Below are positions 1-6,511 of a stretch of 6,533 bases of DNA, one piece after another (the stretch's first letter is position 1; each line of letters starts with the position of its first letter). The DNA lies in contig JAFUGB010000235.1 of assembly GCA_017469605.1 (NCBI GenBank), positions 1 to 6,533 on the forward strand, in the 5' to 3' direction. This DNA comes from Clostridia bacterium (GTDB lineage Bacteria; Bacillota; Clostridia; Christensenellales; Aristaeellaceae). The position numbers and the translations under genes were made by a program. Under the pieces are notes generated by a model. It saw only the letters and a program-made list of their open reading frames with translations, was not told where the DNA came from and did not search any database.

Positions 1-314
1 GTGTGTACGCCCTTGAAATCCGAACCGAACAGGCTTTTGTTCTGCACCGCCACGCCGCCGAATTCCCTGGGCAGCTTGCCGTACGCCCTGAACAGGCGGA
101 AACCGAATTCACGCTCATCGGCATCGGTTATCCACAGGCAGAAGCCGGGCTCAAAATCATGATCCCGGCTGATATCGTCGTCAAATCCAAAGCACTCCGA
201 CCCGTGACCGCAAAGCCCGGCGGCAATCCGATGCTGTTCGGCGGCAAAATCCCGTTCCAGCATGGGCAGTCCACAGGCGTCAAAATAGGCTTTCGCCAGT
301 TCAAGACCCTTCAT
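1..314 (-). CDS. DUF4037 domain protein, putative nucleotidyltransferase fold (partial, C-terminus off the window)
   Basis: Only the first 104 codons are inside the window; the reading frame is open to the left edge. I recognise the N-terminus as the DUF4037 family by the segment G36-H-G-S-E-C-F-G-F-D at residues 36-45, followed by D51-H-D53, and by the downstream stretch starting P56-G-F-C-L-W. The spacing G38-S39-x11-D51-H-D53 fits the hG[GS]x9-13[DE]h[DE]h metal-binding pattern of the DNA polymerase beta-like nucleotidyltransferase superfamily, so a nucleotidyl-transfer activity is a reasonable inference. The family has no experimentally defined role that I know of. The ATG at 314-312 is supported by AAAGGAGA just upstream. 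The start lies 14 bases inside the end of the TPR gene, which suggests one transcript and translational coupling. There is no signal peptide, so it is probably cytoplasmic. Family assignment is fairly confident; function is inference. Confidence 0.8.
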   Translation of the reverse strand, partial: MKGLELAKAYFDACGLPMLERDFAAEQHRIAAGLCGHGSECFGFDDDISRDHDFEPGFCLWITDADEREFGFRLFRAYGKLPREFGGVAVQNKSLFGSDFKGVH

Positions 315-1056
315 AAATCTCCTTTGCCACCTCCCGCAGGGCCTGGGCGGCCTCGGGCCGCTGAAAATACGCAAAGGACGGGGCGCATTTGCGCAGCACA
401 TAAGCATAATTGCCGTCCCGGGGCTGATTGGGCGAATTAAGATATTCCCACGCCTGATCCAGCAGGCTTTCCACCTGTTCATAGGCGGTGTCATCCCGGT
501 CAAAGGTCAAATGCGCCAGCATCACCAGCGAAATGGCCAGCTCGCCGTCATGCCCGCCTTCTTTCTTTAGTATGTCCACCGCCTGCCGCCAGCGGGCCTC
601 CGCCTCGTCGTACCGCTTGAGGGCGTTGAGCGCCGCGGCGCTGTTATTGAGCAGGGCGGCATATTCATAGCTTGCGGTCTGGCCCAGGGCCCGGTAGCAG
701 GCATCCGCCCGGTCATAAAGCGCCAGGCCCTCTTCAGGCTGCTGAAAAAAAGCCAGGGTCGTGGCCGCGTTGATGTACACCGTGGCCCCCGACAGGGAAT
801 CGGAAAGACCCAGCTTCTCCACCAGCGCCACGCATTCCCGCATGGCGGCCATGGCCTTTCCTTTCCGTTGCGTGCGCCGGTAATAGCCCACCGCCTCATT
901 CAGCACAGTGAGCAGTCCCCGGTCATCTCCCAGCTGCCGGGCCTCCTTTTCCCAGGATGCCAGGCAATCCCGGGCGGCCTTCATATCGTTTCGGTTAAAG
1001 CAGCGGTCCATCTGATCAATAAAACGATGAACGCTGATACGCCGCGCTTCACTCAT
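301..1056 (-). CDS. Tetratricopeptide-repeat (TPR) protein
   Basis: A 251-residue, apparently all-helical cytoplasmic protein with no signal peptide or membrane segment. Repeats with TPR-like spacing of small and aromatic residues are visible at about 45-78, 91-125 (with N-A-A-T-T-L-A-F-F and a following A-L-Y-D) and 131-165 (N-N-S-A-A-A-L-N, then Y-D-E-A-E-A-R-W). A more degenerate unit spans about 170-208. TPR arrays bind peptides or partner proteins; no catalytic motif is seen, so a scaffold or regulatory role is likely but the partner is unknown. The ATG at 1056 is preceded by GGAGGAAG with a 4-base gap. It is the first gene of a leftward unit and overlaps the DUF4037 gene by 14 bases, so the two products may act together. 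I recall this TPR/DUF4037 pairing from other Clostridia, but could not check it. Confidence 0.85.
   Translation of the reverse strand: MSEARRISVHRFIDQMDRCFNRNDMKAARDCLASWEKEARQLGDDRGLLTVLNEAVGYYRRTQRKGKAMAAMRECVALVEKLGLSDSLSGATVYINAATTLAFFQQPEEGLALYDRADACYRALGQTASYEYAALLNNSAAALNALKRYDEAEARWRQAVDILKKEGGHDGELAISLVMLAHLTFDRDDTAYEQVESLLDQAWEYLNSPNQPRDGNYAYVLRKCAPSFAYFQRPEAAQALREVAKEIYEGS
318..325 (-). promoter_or_regulatory. Ribosome binding site of the DUF4037 gene, inside the TPR gene
   Basis: On the minus strand AAAGGAGA is followed by TTT and the ATG at 314. The site lies within the last codons of the TPR reading frame, so ribosomes finishing that gene would stop 11 bases past the A of this start codon. 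It fixes the start chosen for the DUF4037 gene. The spacing is a little short but usable. Confidence 0.7.
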
Positions 1057-1060
1057 GTTG

Positions 1061-1068
1061 CTTCCTCC
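1061..1068 (-). promoter_or_regulatory. Strong ribosome binding site of the TPR gene
   Basis: On the minus strand GGAGGAAG is followed by CAAC and the ATG at 1056. It begins only six bases after the -10 box of the promoter at 1075-1103, so the expected transcript starts at or within a base or two of this site. Confidence 0.75.
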
Positions 1069-1074
1069 GCGATC

Positions 1075-1103
1075 AGTATAACAAAGATCCCCCGGATTTG
1101 CAA
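1075..1103 (-). promoter_or_regulatory. Housekeeping-type promoter for the TPR-DUF4037 unit
   Basis: Read on the minus strand, TTGCAA (1103-1098) is the -35 box and TATACT (1080-1075) is the -10 box, with exactly 17 bases between. The -10 is preceded by TGT, giving the TGn extended -10 element. Matches are 4 of 6 to TTGACA and 5 of 6 to TATAAT at ideal spacing. Transcription would begin near 1068, leaving a leader of about 12 bases made almost wholly of the Shine-Dalgarno site. Confidence 0.7.
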
Positions 1104-1141
1104 CGAATGCCTATGGAGCGGGCCGCGTTTTTTGGCAGAAT

Positions 1142-1151
1142 GGACCGGTCC
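1142..1151. repeat. 10-base perfect palindrome GGACCGGTCC between divergent promoters
   Basis: The palindrome GGACCGGTCC sits in the 235-base divergent region, about 40 bases upstream of the leftward -35 box and about 70 bases upstream of the rightward TATAAT. The flanks do not extend the symmetry. It could be a regulator binding site, but a single 10-base palindrome in a GC-rich genome can arise by chance. Confidence 0.3.
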
Positions 1152-1219
1152 TGATTGTTTTCAAATTATTAACTTTCTAAAAATCCTGTTACATTATAGC
1201 TTTTGGCGTACTTTTTTTG

Positions 1220-1225
1220 TATAAT
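1220..1225 (+). promoter_or_regulatory. Candidate -10 box for the RDD-ABC transporter operon
   Basis: A perfect TATAAT lies in a very AT-rich stretch about 67 bases before the RDD start codon. No good -35 hexamer is found 15-19 bases upstream: the hexamer at 17 bases, TAGCTT, matches only 2 of 6. An alternative pair, TTAACT (1169-1174) and CATTAT (1192-1197) at 17 bases, matches 4 of 6 in each box. A weak -35 with a perfect -10 would fit a promoter helped by an activator, but which pair is used cannot be settled by eye. Confidence 0.5.
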
Positions 1226-1236
1226 AAGCTGTACAA

Positions 1237-1251
1237 AACAGTGATTCTGTT
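1237..1251. repeat. Small dyad AACAG-N5-CTGTT near the expected operon transcription start
   Basis: AACAG (1237-1241) and CTGTT (1247-1251) are perfect inverted arms around the 5-base centre TGATT. The dyad begins about 12 bases after the TATAAT box, at or just after the expected start site, a usual repressor operator position. It could instead form a weak 5-bp hairpin in the leader RNA. The short arms keep confidence low. Confidence 0.3.
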
Positions 1252-1274
1252 CAGGGTCTTTAAAAACAAAACAT

Positions 1275-1282
1275 GAGGAGGA
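1275..1282 (+). promoter_or_regulatory. Ribosome binding site that fixes the GTG start of the RDD gene
   Basis: GAGGAGGA lies 9 bases before the GTG at 1292. The next in-frame ATG, at 1319, has no purine-rich site before it, so the GTG is the better start. Two ATGs near this site (1273 and 1282) are in another frame and stop at 1302 after a few codons. Confidence 0.7.
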
Positions 1283-1291
1283 TGCGCGCGC

Positions 1292-2053
1292 GTGATTTGT
1301 GATCTGCAAAAAGCAAGCATGTGGAAGCGCATATCTGCCTTTCTTTTTGATTTGATCATGCTGTCCATCGTATCGGTGCTCTTTGCCTGGGGGCTTTCCC
1401 TGCTTTTGGGCTACGATGGATACCAGCAGGAACTGAACGATACCTATATCCGCTACGGTGAAGCCTATGGCGTGGACATGCGGATGCCCCTGTCCGAATA
1501 CGAAGCCCTGGACGAAGCCGGGCGCGCCATGCTGGATGAAGCCTATGCCGCCCTGTCAGCCGATGCCTGGGCGCTGCGCGTCTATAACCTGCTCATCCAG
1601 CTTACCATCCTGATCATCAGCCTGAGCCTGCTGCTTGGGTATTTGGTTATGGAATTTGCCCTGCCGCTGAAATTGGGCAACGGCGTCACGCTGGGCAAAA
1701 AGGTATTCGGCCTGGCCGTGATGCGCAGCGACAGCGTAAAGCTCTCCGCCGTGGGCCTGTTCATCCGCACGGTGCTGGGAAAATTTGCCATTGAAACCAT
1801 GATCCCGGTCATTATCCTGATGATGATCTTCTGGGGGACCATCGGCATTGTGGGCCCCATTGTACTGATCGCCATCCTGGCGGTTGAGATCGCCGTGATG
1901 ATATCCACCCGTACCAACGCCATGATCCACGACCTGCTGGCCAACACCGTGGTGGTGGATTACGCCAGCCAGATGATTTTCGACACCTATGAAGACATGA
2001 TCCATTACAAAGAAAAGCTCCATGCCGAAATGGCAGCCAAACAGGAATACTGA
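1292..2053 (+). CDS. RDD-family integral membrane protein heading an ABC importer operon
   Basis: 253 residues with the signature of the RDD family (named for conserved Arg-Asp-Asp): R13 and D20 in K-R-I-S-A-F-L-F-D within the first membrane helix, T-L-G-K-K-V-F-G-L at 133-141, I-R-T-V-L-G at 158-163, and I-H-D-L-L at 212-216 holding the second Asp. Membrane segments are at about 14-38, 99-120, and one or two within 167-206. An acidic, Tyr/Asp/Glu-rich loop of about 60 residues (40-98) follows the first helix, longer than in minimal RDD proteins. The C-terminus (about 224-253) is hydrophilic and charged. Translation starts at GTG. The stop is 20 bases before the ATPase gene on the same strand, so co-transcription is likely. 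RDD proteins are poorly understood; some have been linked to ion transport. A role as accessory to the adjacent transporter is inference from position only. Confidence 0.85.
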   Translation: MICDLQKASMWKRISAFLFDLIMLSIVSVLFAWGLSLLLGYDGYQQELNDTYIRYGEAYGVDMRMPLSEYEALDEAGRAMLDEAYAALSADAWALRVYNLLIQLTILIISLSLLLGYLVMEFALPLKLGNGVTLGKKVFGLAVMRSDSVKLSAVGLFIRTVLGKFAIETMIPVIILMMIFWGTIGIVGPIVLIAILAVEIAVMISTRTNAMIHDLLANTVVVDYASQMIFDTYEDMIHYKEKLHAEMAAKQEY

Positions 2054-2073
2054 TGTAAAGGAAGGAATGCCAC

Positions 2074-3177
<1,104 letters not shown>

Positions 3178-3178
3178 T

Positions 3179-4123
3179 ATGGTAGAAAGCAAACAACAGT
3201 GGAAAGCCTGGCTGTACCTGGCTCCCGCCATCGTGCTGCTGCTGATATTCACCGTATGGCCCATCATCAATACCGTGCGCATGGCCCTGCTGGAGAACTA
3301 CAGCGGCCTGAAGGCCGCCGGCGGCGCCACCTTCAATTTTGGCATCGGCAACTTTGAAAAGGTGATCAACTACCGCCGTTTCGTACAGTGCATGAAAAAC
3401 ACTGTACTGCTATGCGTGTTCACCGTGCCCATCTCCACCCTGCTGGCCCTGCTCATCGCCGTGGCCCTGCACTCCATCAAGCCGTTGCAAAAGGCGCTGC
3501 AGACCATCTTTTTCCTGCCCTATGTGACCAACAGCATCGCCATCGGCATGGTGTTCGCCGCCATGTTCAACATCGTGGGCAGCTTCTTCGGCACCGAAAA
3601 CGAGCTGATCGTCACCGCCGGCATCATCAATAACGTGATTGAATTCTTTGGCGGTACCCATGTAAACTGGATCAATTACGGCTCCAGCTATGCCGCCAAT
3701 ATGTTCGTCATGATCGTATACATTGTGTGGAACGCCCTGCCCTTCAAAATCCTGATCCTGCTGGGCGGCCTGACCAGCATCAACAAGCAGTATTACGAGG
3801 CCGCCAAGGTGGACAGCACCCCCCGCAGCCGCGTGCTGTGGCGCATCACCGTGCCGCTGCTGTCCCCCATGCTGGCCTACGTGGTCATCACCGGCTTCAT
3901 CGGCGGCTTCAAGGAATACACCAGCATCGTGGGTATCTTCGGTGAGCGCATGGGCCCGGCAAGCGATTCCGGACGAATGAACACCATGGTGGGCTTCATT
4001 TACGACAGCCTGAGCAATAACAACCAGGGCCGCGCCAGCGCCGCCGCCCTGATCCTGTTTGGCATCATTCTTGTGGTGACCCTGATCAATCTTCAGGTCA
4101 GCAAGAAGCGCGTGCATTATTGA
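3179..4123 (+). CDS. CUT1 ABC transporter permease, MalF/UgpA type
   Basis: 314 residues with about six membrane helices (roughly 12-32, 72-96, 108-132, 172-196, 230-250, 288-308). The N-terminal W-L-Y-L-A-P-A-I and the W-P-I-I-N-T segment are typical of MalF/UgpA-like subunits. The coupling (EAA) loop is at 207-227: E207-A-A-K-V-D-S-T, ending I-T-V-P-L. The usual Gly of the EAA-x3-G motif is Ser213 here. The loop docks onto the ATPase. One base separates its ATG from the ATPase stop, and the Shine-Dalgarno GAGGTGA (3166-3172) lies inside the ATPase coding end, so translation is probably coupled. It pairs with the next gene as the heterodimeric membrane channel. The permease assignment is firm; the substrate is unknown. 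Confidence 0.93.
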   Translation: MVESKQQWKAWLYLAPAIVLLLIFTVWPIINTVRMALLENYSGLKAAGGATFNFGIGNFEKVINYRRFVQCMKNTVLLCVFTVPISTLLALLIAVALHSIKPLQKALQTIFFLPYVTNSIAIGMVFAAMFNIVGSFFGTENELIVTAGIINNVIEFFGGTHVNWINYGSSYAANMFVMIVYIVWNALPFKILILLGGLTSINKQYYEAAKVDSTPRSRVLWRITVPLLSPMLAYVVITGFIGGFKEYTSIVGIFGERMGPASDSGRMNTMVGFIYDSLSNNNQGRASAAALILFGIILVVTLINLQVSKKRVHY

Positions 4124-4133
4124 GAGGTGCGAT

Positions 4134-5027
4134 ATGAGTCAAAAATCAATCGATATCATGCATGCCCGCGATATGCGCAGGACCACCATCAACCAGAAAA
4201 TCATGAAAACGCTGGCGCTGGTGGGCGTATACGCCTTCCTGCTGCTGATGGCCCTGATCGTGCTGTTTCCCTTCTACTGGATGCTGATCTCCTCGGTGAA
4301 ATCGCTGACGGAATACCGCGCCCAGGTGCCCACGCTGTGGCCGCGGGTGATCCTGCTTGGCAACTATGTGGAAGCCTTTACCGAGGCCAATCTGGGCCGT
4401 CTTTTCCTGAACACCCTCTACGTGGGCCTGGTATCCACGCTGCTGAGCCTGTTCATCACCATCATTACGGCCTTTGCCTTTGCCCGGCTTGAGTTCAAGG
4501 GAAAAAACCTGCTCTTTGCCGCACTGCTGGCCACCATGATGATTCCGGGCGAGCTGTTCACCATTACCAATTACATCACGGTGAGCGACTTTGGCTGGAT
4601 CAACACCTACACGGTGCTGATCGTTCCTTTCCTGGTCAGCGTGTTCTATATCTACCTGCTGCGTCAGAACTTTATGCAGATCCCCAACGAATTGTACCTG
4701 GCCGCCAAGGTGGACGGCACCAGCGACTGGAAATACCTGTGGAAGGTCATGGTGCCCCTGGCGCTGCCCACGCTGATTTCCATCACCATCCTCAAGATGA
4801 TGGCTTCCTGGAACAGCTATATCTGGCCCCGCCTGGTGGCCAACGATGAAGCCCACCGTCTGGTGACCAACGGATTGCGCAACGCTTTTACCGATACCTC
4901 GGGCGATGTCAACTATCCCGTGCAGATGGCCGCCGTGGCCCTGGTATCGGCTCCGCTGTTCCTGGTGTTCGTGTTCCTGCGCAAGTATATCATGGCGGGC
5001 GTGAGCCGCAGCGGTATCAAAGGTTAA
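4134..5027 (+). CDS. CUT1 ABC transporter permease, MalG/UgpE type
   Basis: 297 residues with about six membrane helices (roughly 27-54, 90-118, 124-145, 156-175, 200-218, 260-283). The N-terminal F-P-F-Y-W-M-L-I-S-S-V-K-S at 45-57 and the C-terminal end G-V-S-R-S-G-I-K-G, resembling the V-x-G-x-x-x-G-A/S-V/I-K-G tail, mark the MalG/UgpE branch. The EAA coupling loop runs about 178-199 (L179-A-A-K-V-D-G, ending M-V-P-L); the first Glu of the motif is replaced by Leu while the Gly is kept, the converse of the partner permease. The start at 4134 is favoured over in-frame ATGs at codons 9, 14 and 24 because GAGAGGTG (4122-4129), overlapping the previous stop, lies just upstream. The gap to the first permease is 10 bases. 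The last 47 bases before the binding protein follow its stop. Confidence 0.93.
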   Translation: MSQKSIDIMHARDMRRTTINQKIMKTLALVGVYAFLLLMALIVLFPFYWMLISSVKSLTEYRAQVPTLWPRVILLGNYVEAFTEANLGRLFLNTLYVGLVSTLLSLFITIITAFAFARLEFKGKNLLFAALLATMMIPGELFTITNYITVSDFGWINTYTVLIVPFLVSVFYIYLLRQNFMQIPNELYLAAKVDGTSDWKYLWKVMVPLALPTLISITILKMMASWNSYIWPRLVANDEAHRLVTNGLRNAFTDTSGDVNYPVQMAAVALVSAPLFLVFVFLRKYIMAGVSRSGIKG

Positions 5028-5029
5028 CC

Positions 5030-5041
5030 GGCTGAAAAGCC
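5030..5041 (+). other. Short GNRA-loop hairpin in the gap before the binding protein gene
   Basis: GGCT-GAAA-AGCC forms a 4-bp stem closed by a GAAA tetraloop, a stable RNA loop class. It lies 2 bases after the second permease stop and 33 bases before the binding protein ATG, in the only long gap within the importer genes. No U-tract follows, so it is not a terminator. It might mark a transcript end or protect a processed binding protein message, but the stem is short. Confidence 0.3.
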
Positions 5042-5074
5042 ATTAACAAAATATTACAAGGAAGGAAGAATCCC

Positions 5075-6424
5075 ATGAAGAAACTCATCTCCGCACTCCT
5101 GGTCCTCATGATGGTGCTGCCCTGCTTCACCGCTCTGGCCGAAATCCCTGCCGAAGGCTATGACGGAAGCGCCGTGACCATCAACTTCTACCACATCATC
5201 AACAAGGATAATCAGCTGGAAGTGCTGAACAACGCCATTGCCGAGTTCAACAAGGAATATCCCAACATCACCGTCAACGCCGAGAACGCCGGCAGCTACA
5301 ACGACATTCTTAAGCGCATCAGCGAAGAGATCAACGGCGGCAACCAGCCCAACATCACCTTCTGCTATGCCGACCATGTGGCTGAATACAATAAAGCCGG
5401 CGCCGTGCAGACCCTGGATGAGCTGATCGACCATCCCGTGGTGGGCCTGACCGACGAGCAGAAAGCCGACTTCGTGGAAGGCTACTACAACGAAGGCAAG
5501 AGCTTCGGTGACGACAAAATGTACACCCTGCCCTTCTACAAGAGCACTGAAGTGCTGTACTATGACGCCACCTTCTTCGCCGCCAACGGCCTGACCGTTC
5601 CCACCACCTGGGACGAAGTGGAAGAAGTCTGTGCCAAGATCAAGGAGATCGACCCCAAGTCCATCCCCATGGGCTATGACAGTGACAGCAACTGGTTCAT
5701 CACCATGACCGAGCAGTATGGCTCTGACTACACCAGCGCCACCGAGCCCCATTACCTGTTTGACAACGACACCAACAAGGCCTTCGTGAAGAGATTCAAC
5801 GAATGGTACCAGAAGGGCTATGTGACCACCTACGCATTGTATGGTGCCTATACCAGCGGCCTGTTTACCAGCACCGATGAAACCCGCTGCTATCTGTGTA
5901 TCGGCTCCTCCGCCGGCGCTACCTATCAGCGTCCCAAGAAGGACGAAGCCACCGGCGAGTATCCCTTCGAAGTGGGCATCACCACCATTCCCCAGGTTGA
6001 TTCCACCAACCGCAAGGTCATCTCCCAGGGCCCCAGCGTTTGCATCTTCAAGAAGGACAATCCCCAGGAAGTGCTGGCCAGCTGGCTGTTCGTCAAGTAC
6101 CTGACCACCAACACCGACTTCCAGGCCAACTTTGGCATGCAGTCCGGCTACATGCCCGCCATTAAGTCCGTTCTGGACAACGCCGATTTCCAGGCCTATC
6201 TGGCCAAGGCTGACGGCGGCGACAACATCGCCATGCTGAGCATGAAGGTTGGCATGGACCAGACCGACGCGTACTACACCTCCCCCGTTTTCGAGGGCAG
6301 TTCTGTGGCCCGCAACCAGGTTGGCGCCCTGATGGCCAAGTGCCTGGGCCTGACCGAAAACGTGGACGCCGAAATCGACCGCGCCTTCCAGGATGCCATC
6401 GACGAGTGCGAGTACGCCAACTGA
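5075..6424 (+). CDS. Extracellular solute-binding protein, family 1 (CUT1 carbohydrate type)
   Basis: 449 residues, the typical length for family 1 sugar-binding proteins. The N-terminus (M-K-K, then a hydrophobic core to about residue 21) is a Sec signal peptide. The best cleavage is after A20-L-A22. C17 is preceded by L15-P16, which does not make a lipobox, so the mature protein is probably not lipid-anchored. Family features: V-T-I-N-F-Y-H at 34-40; A-E-F-N-K-E-Y-P at 56-63; M-Y-T-L-P-F-Y at 149-155 leading to L-Y-Y-D at 161-164; P-T-T-W-D-E at 176-181; the stretch Q-G-P-S-V-C-I-F at 318-325; and G-Y-M-P-A at 358-362. The mature part has seven cysteines, including C282-x2-C285. It should capture the solute for the two permeases just upstream. 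AAGGAAGGAAG (5058-5068) gives it a strong ribosome binding site, in keeping with the high output such proteins need. The ligand is not deducible; a sugar or oligosaccharide is most likely for this class. Confidence 0.93.
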   Translation: MKKLISALLVLMMVLPCFTALAEIPAEGYDGSAVTINFYHIINKDNQLEVLNNAIAEFNKEYPNITVNAENAGSYNDILKRISEEINGGNQPNITFCYADHVAEYNKAGAVQTLDELIDHPVVGLTDEQKADFVEGYYNEGKSFGDDKMYTLPFYKSTEVLYYDATFFAANGLTVPTTWDEVEEVCAKIKEIDPKSIPMGYDSDSNWFITMTEQYGSDYTSATEPHYLFDNDTNKAFVKRFNEWYQKGYVTTYALYGAYTSGLFTSTDETRCYLCIGSSAGATYQRPKKDEATGEYPFEVGITTIPQVDSTNRKVISQGPSVCIFKKDNPQEVLASWLFVKYLTTNTDFQANFGMQSGYMPAIKSVLDNADFQAYLAKADGGDNIAMLSMKVGMDQTDAYYTSPVFEGSSVARNQVGALMAKCLGLTENVDAEIDRAFQDAIDECEYAN

Positions 6425-6444
6425 TCATTCCTTATTTCACGCAT

Positions 6445-6471
6445 AGCCGCGCCTTCGGGCGCGGTTTTTAT
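6445..6471 (+). terminator. Strong rho-independent terminator of the importer operon
   Basis: CCGCGCC (6447-6453) and GGCGCGG (6458-6464) form a perfect 7-bp GC stem around a TTCG loop, closed by a C-G pair as in the extra-stable cUUCGg tetraloop. A T-rich tail TTTTTATAT follows directly. The flanking A-T and G-T positions could extend the stem to 9 bp. It begins about 20 bases after the binding protein stop and marks the end of the operon. Confidence 0.92.
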
Positions 6472-6483
6472 ATGATAGCTCCA

Positions 6484-6503
6484 TTGTAAAGGGTGATTTA
6501 CAA
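6484..6503. repeat. Inverted repeat TTGTAAA-N6-TTTACAA downstream of the terminator
   Basis: TTGTAAA (6484-6490) and TTTACAA (6497-6503) are perfect 7-base arms around GGGTGA. The site lies after the operon terminator, in AT-rich DNA with no coding sequence, where the regulatory region of a following gene would be expected. Its size (20 bases, 13-base centre-to-centre) fits an operator for a dimeric repressor. The regulator is not identifiable. Confidence 0.45.
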
Positions 6504-6511
6504 ATCATACT
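6484..6511 (+). promoter_or_regulatory. Possible promoter overlapping the inverted repeat
   Basis: TTGTAA (6484-6489) and CATACT (6506-6511) are spaced 16 bases and match 4 of 6 consensus positions each. If real, the inverted repeat fills the -35 box and most of the spacer, so a protein bound there would block polymerase. The gene it would serve starts beyond the window edge, so this remains tentative. Confidence 0.3.

Noticed and set aside
3..440. Plus-strand open frame over the left edge
   Set aside because: It is antisense to the DUF4037 and TPR genes, whose own frames show recognisable protein families and good ribosome sites.
1..1056. TPR/DUF4037 pair as a HEPN/MNT toxin-antitoxin module
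   Set aside because: The TPR protein shows no HEPN R-x4-6-H signature, and both proteins are larger than the usual small HEPN/MNT partners. Only the general nucleotidyltransferase motif is shared.
1118..1133. GC-rich run followed by six T, resembling a terminator
   Set aside because: The symmetric part allows only about three base pairs with a three-base loop, and it lies between divergent promoters where no transcript ends are expected.
1203..1220. Sigma-54-like motif TTGGCG near a TTTG
   Set aside because: The distance from the GG to the expected GC element is off by two bases and the downstream element has GT, not GC. A sigma-70 -10 box overlaps it.
868..1224. Plus-strand open frame crossing the divergent intergenic region
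   Set aside because: It runs antisense through the TPR gene 5' end and its promoter, has no ribosome site, and its product looks like no family. It is a shadow frame.
1273..1302. Nine-codon upstream frame (ATG at 1273, stop overlapping the RDD start)
   Set aside because: The ATG has no Shine-Dalgarno site before it, and the purine-rich stretch inside it is better explained as the ribosome site of the RDD gene. A leader peptide role is possible but unsupported.
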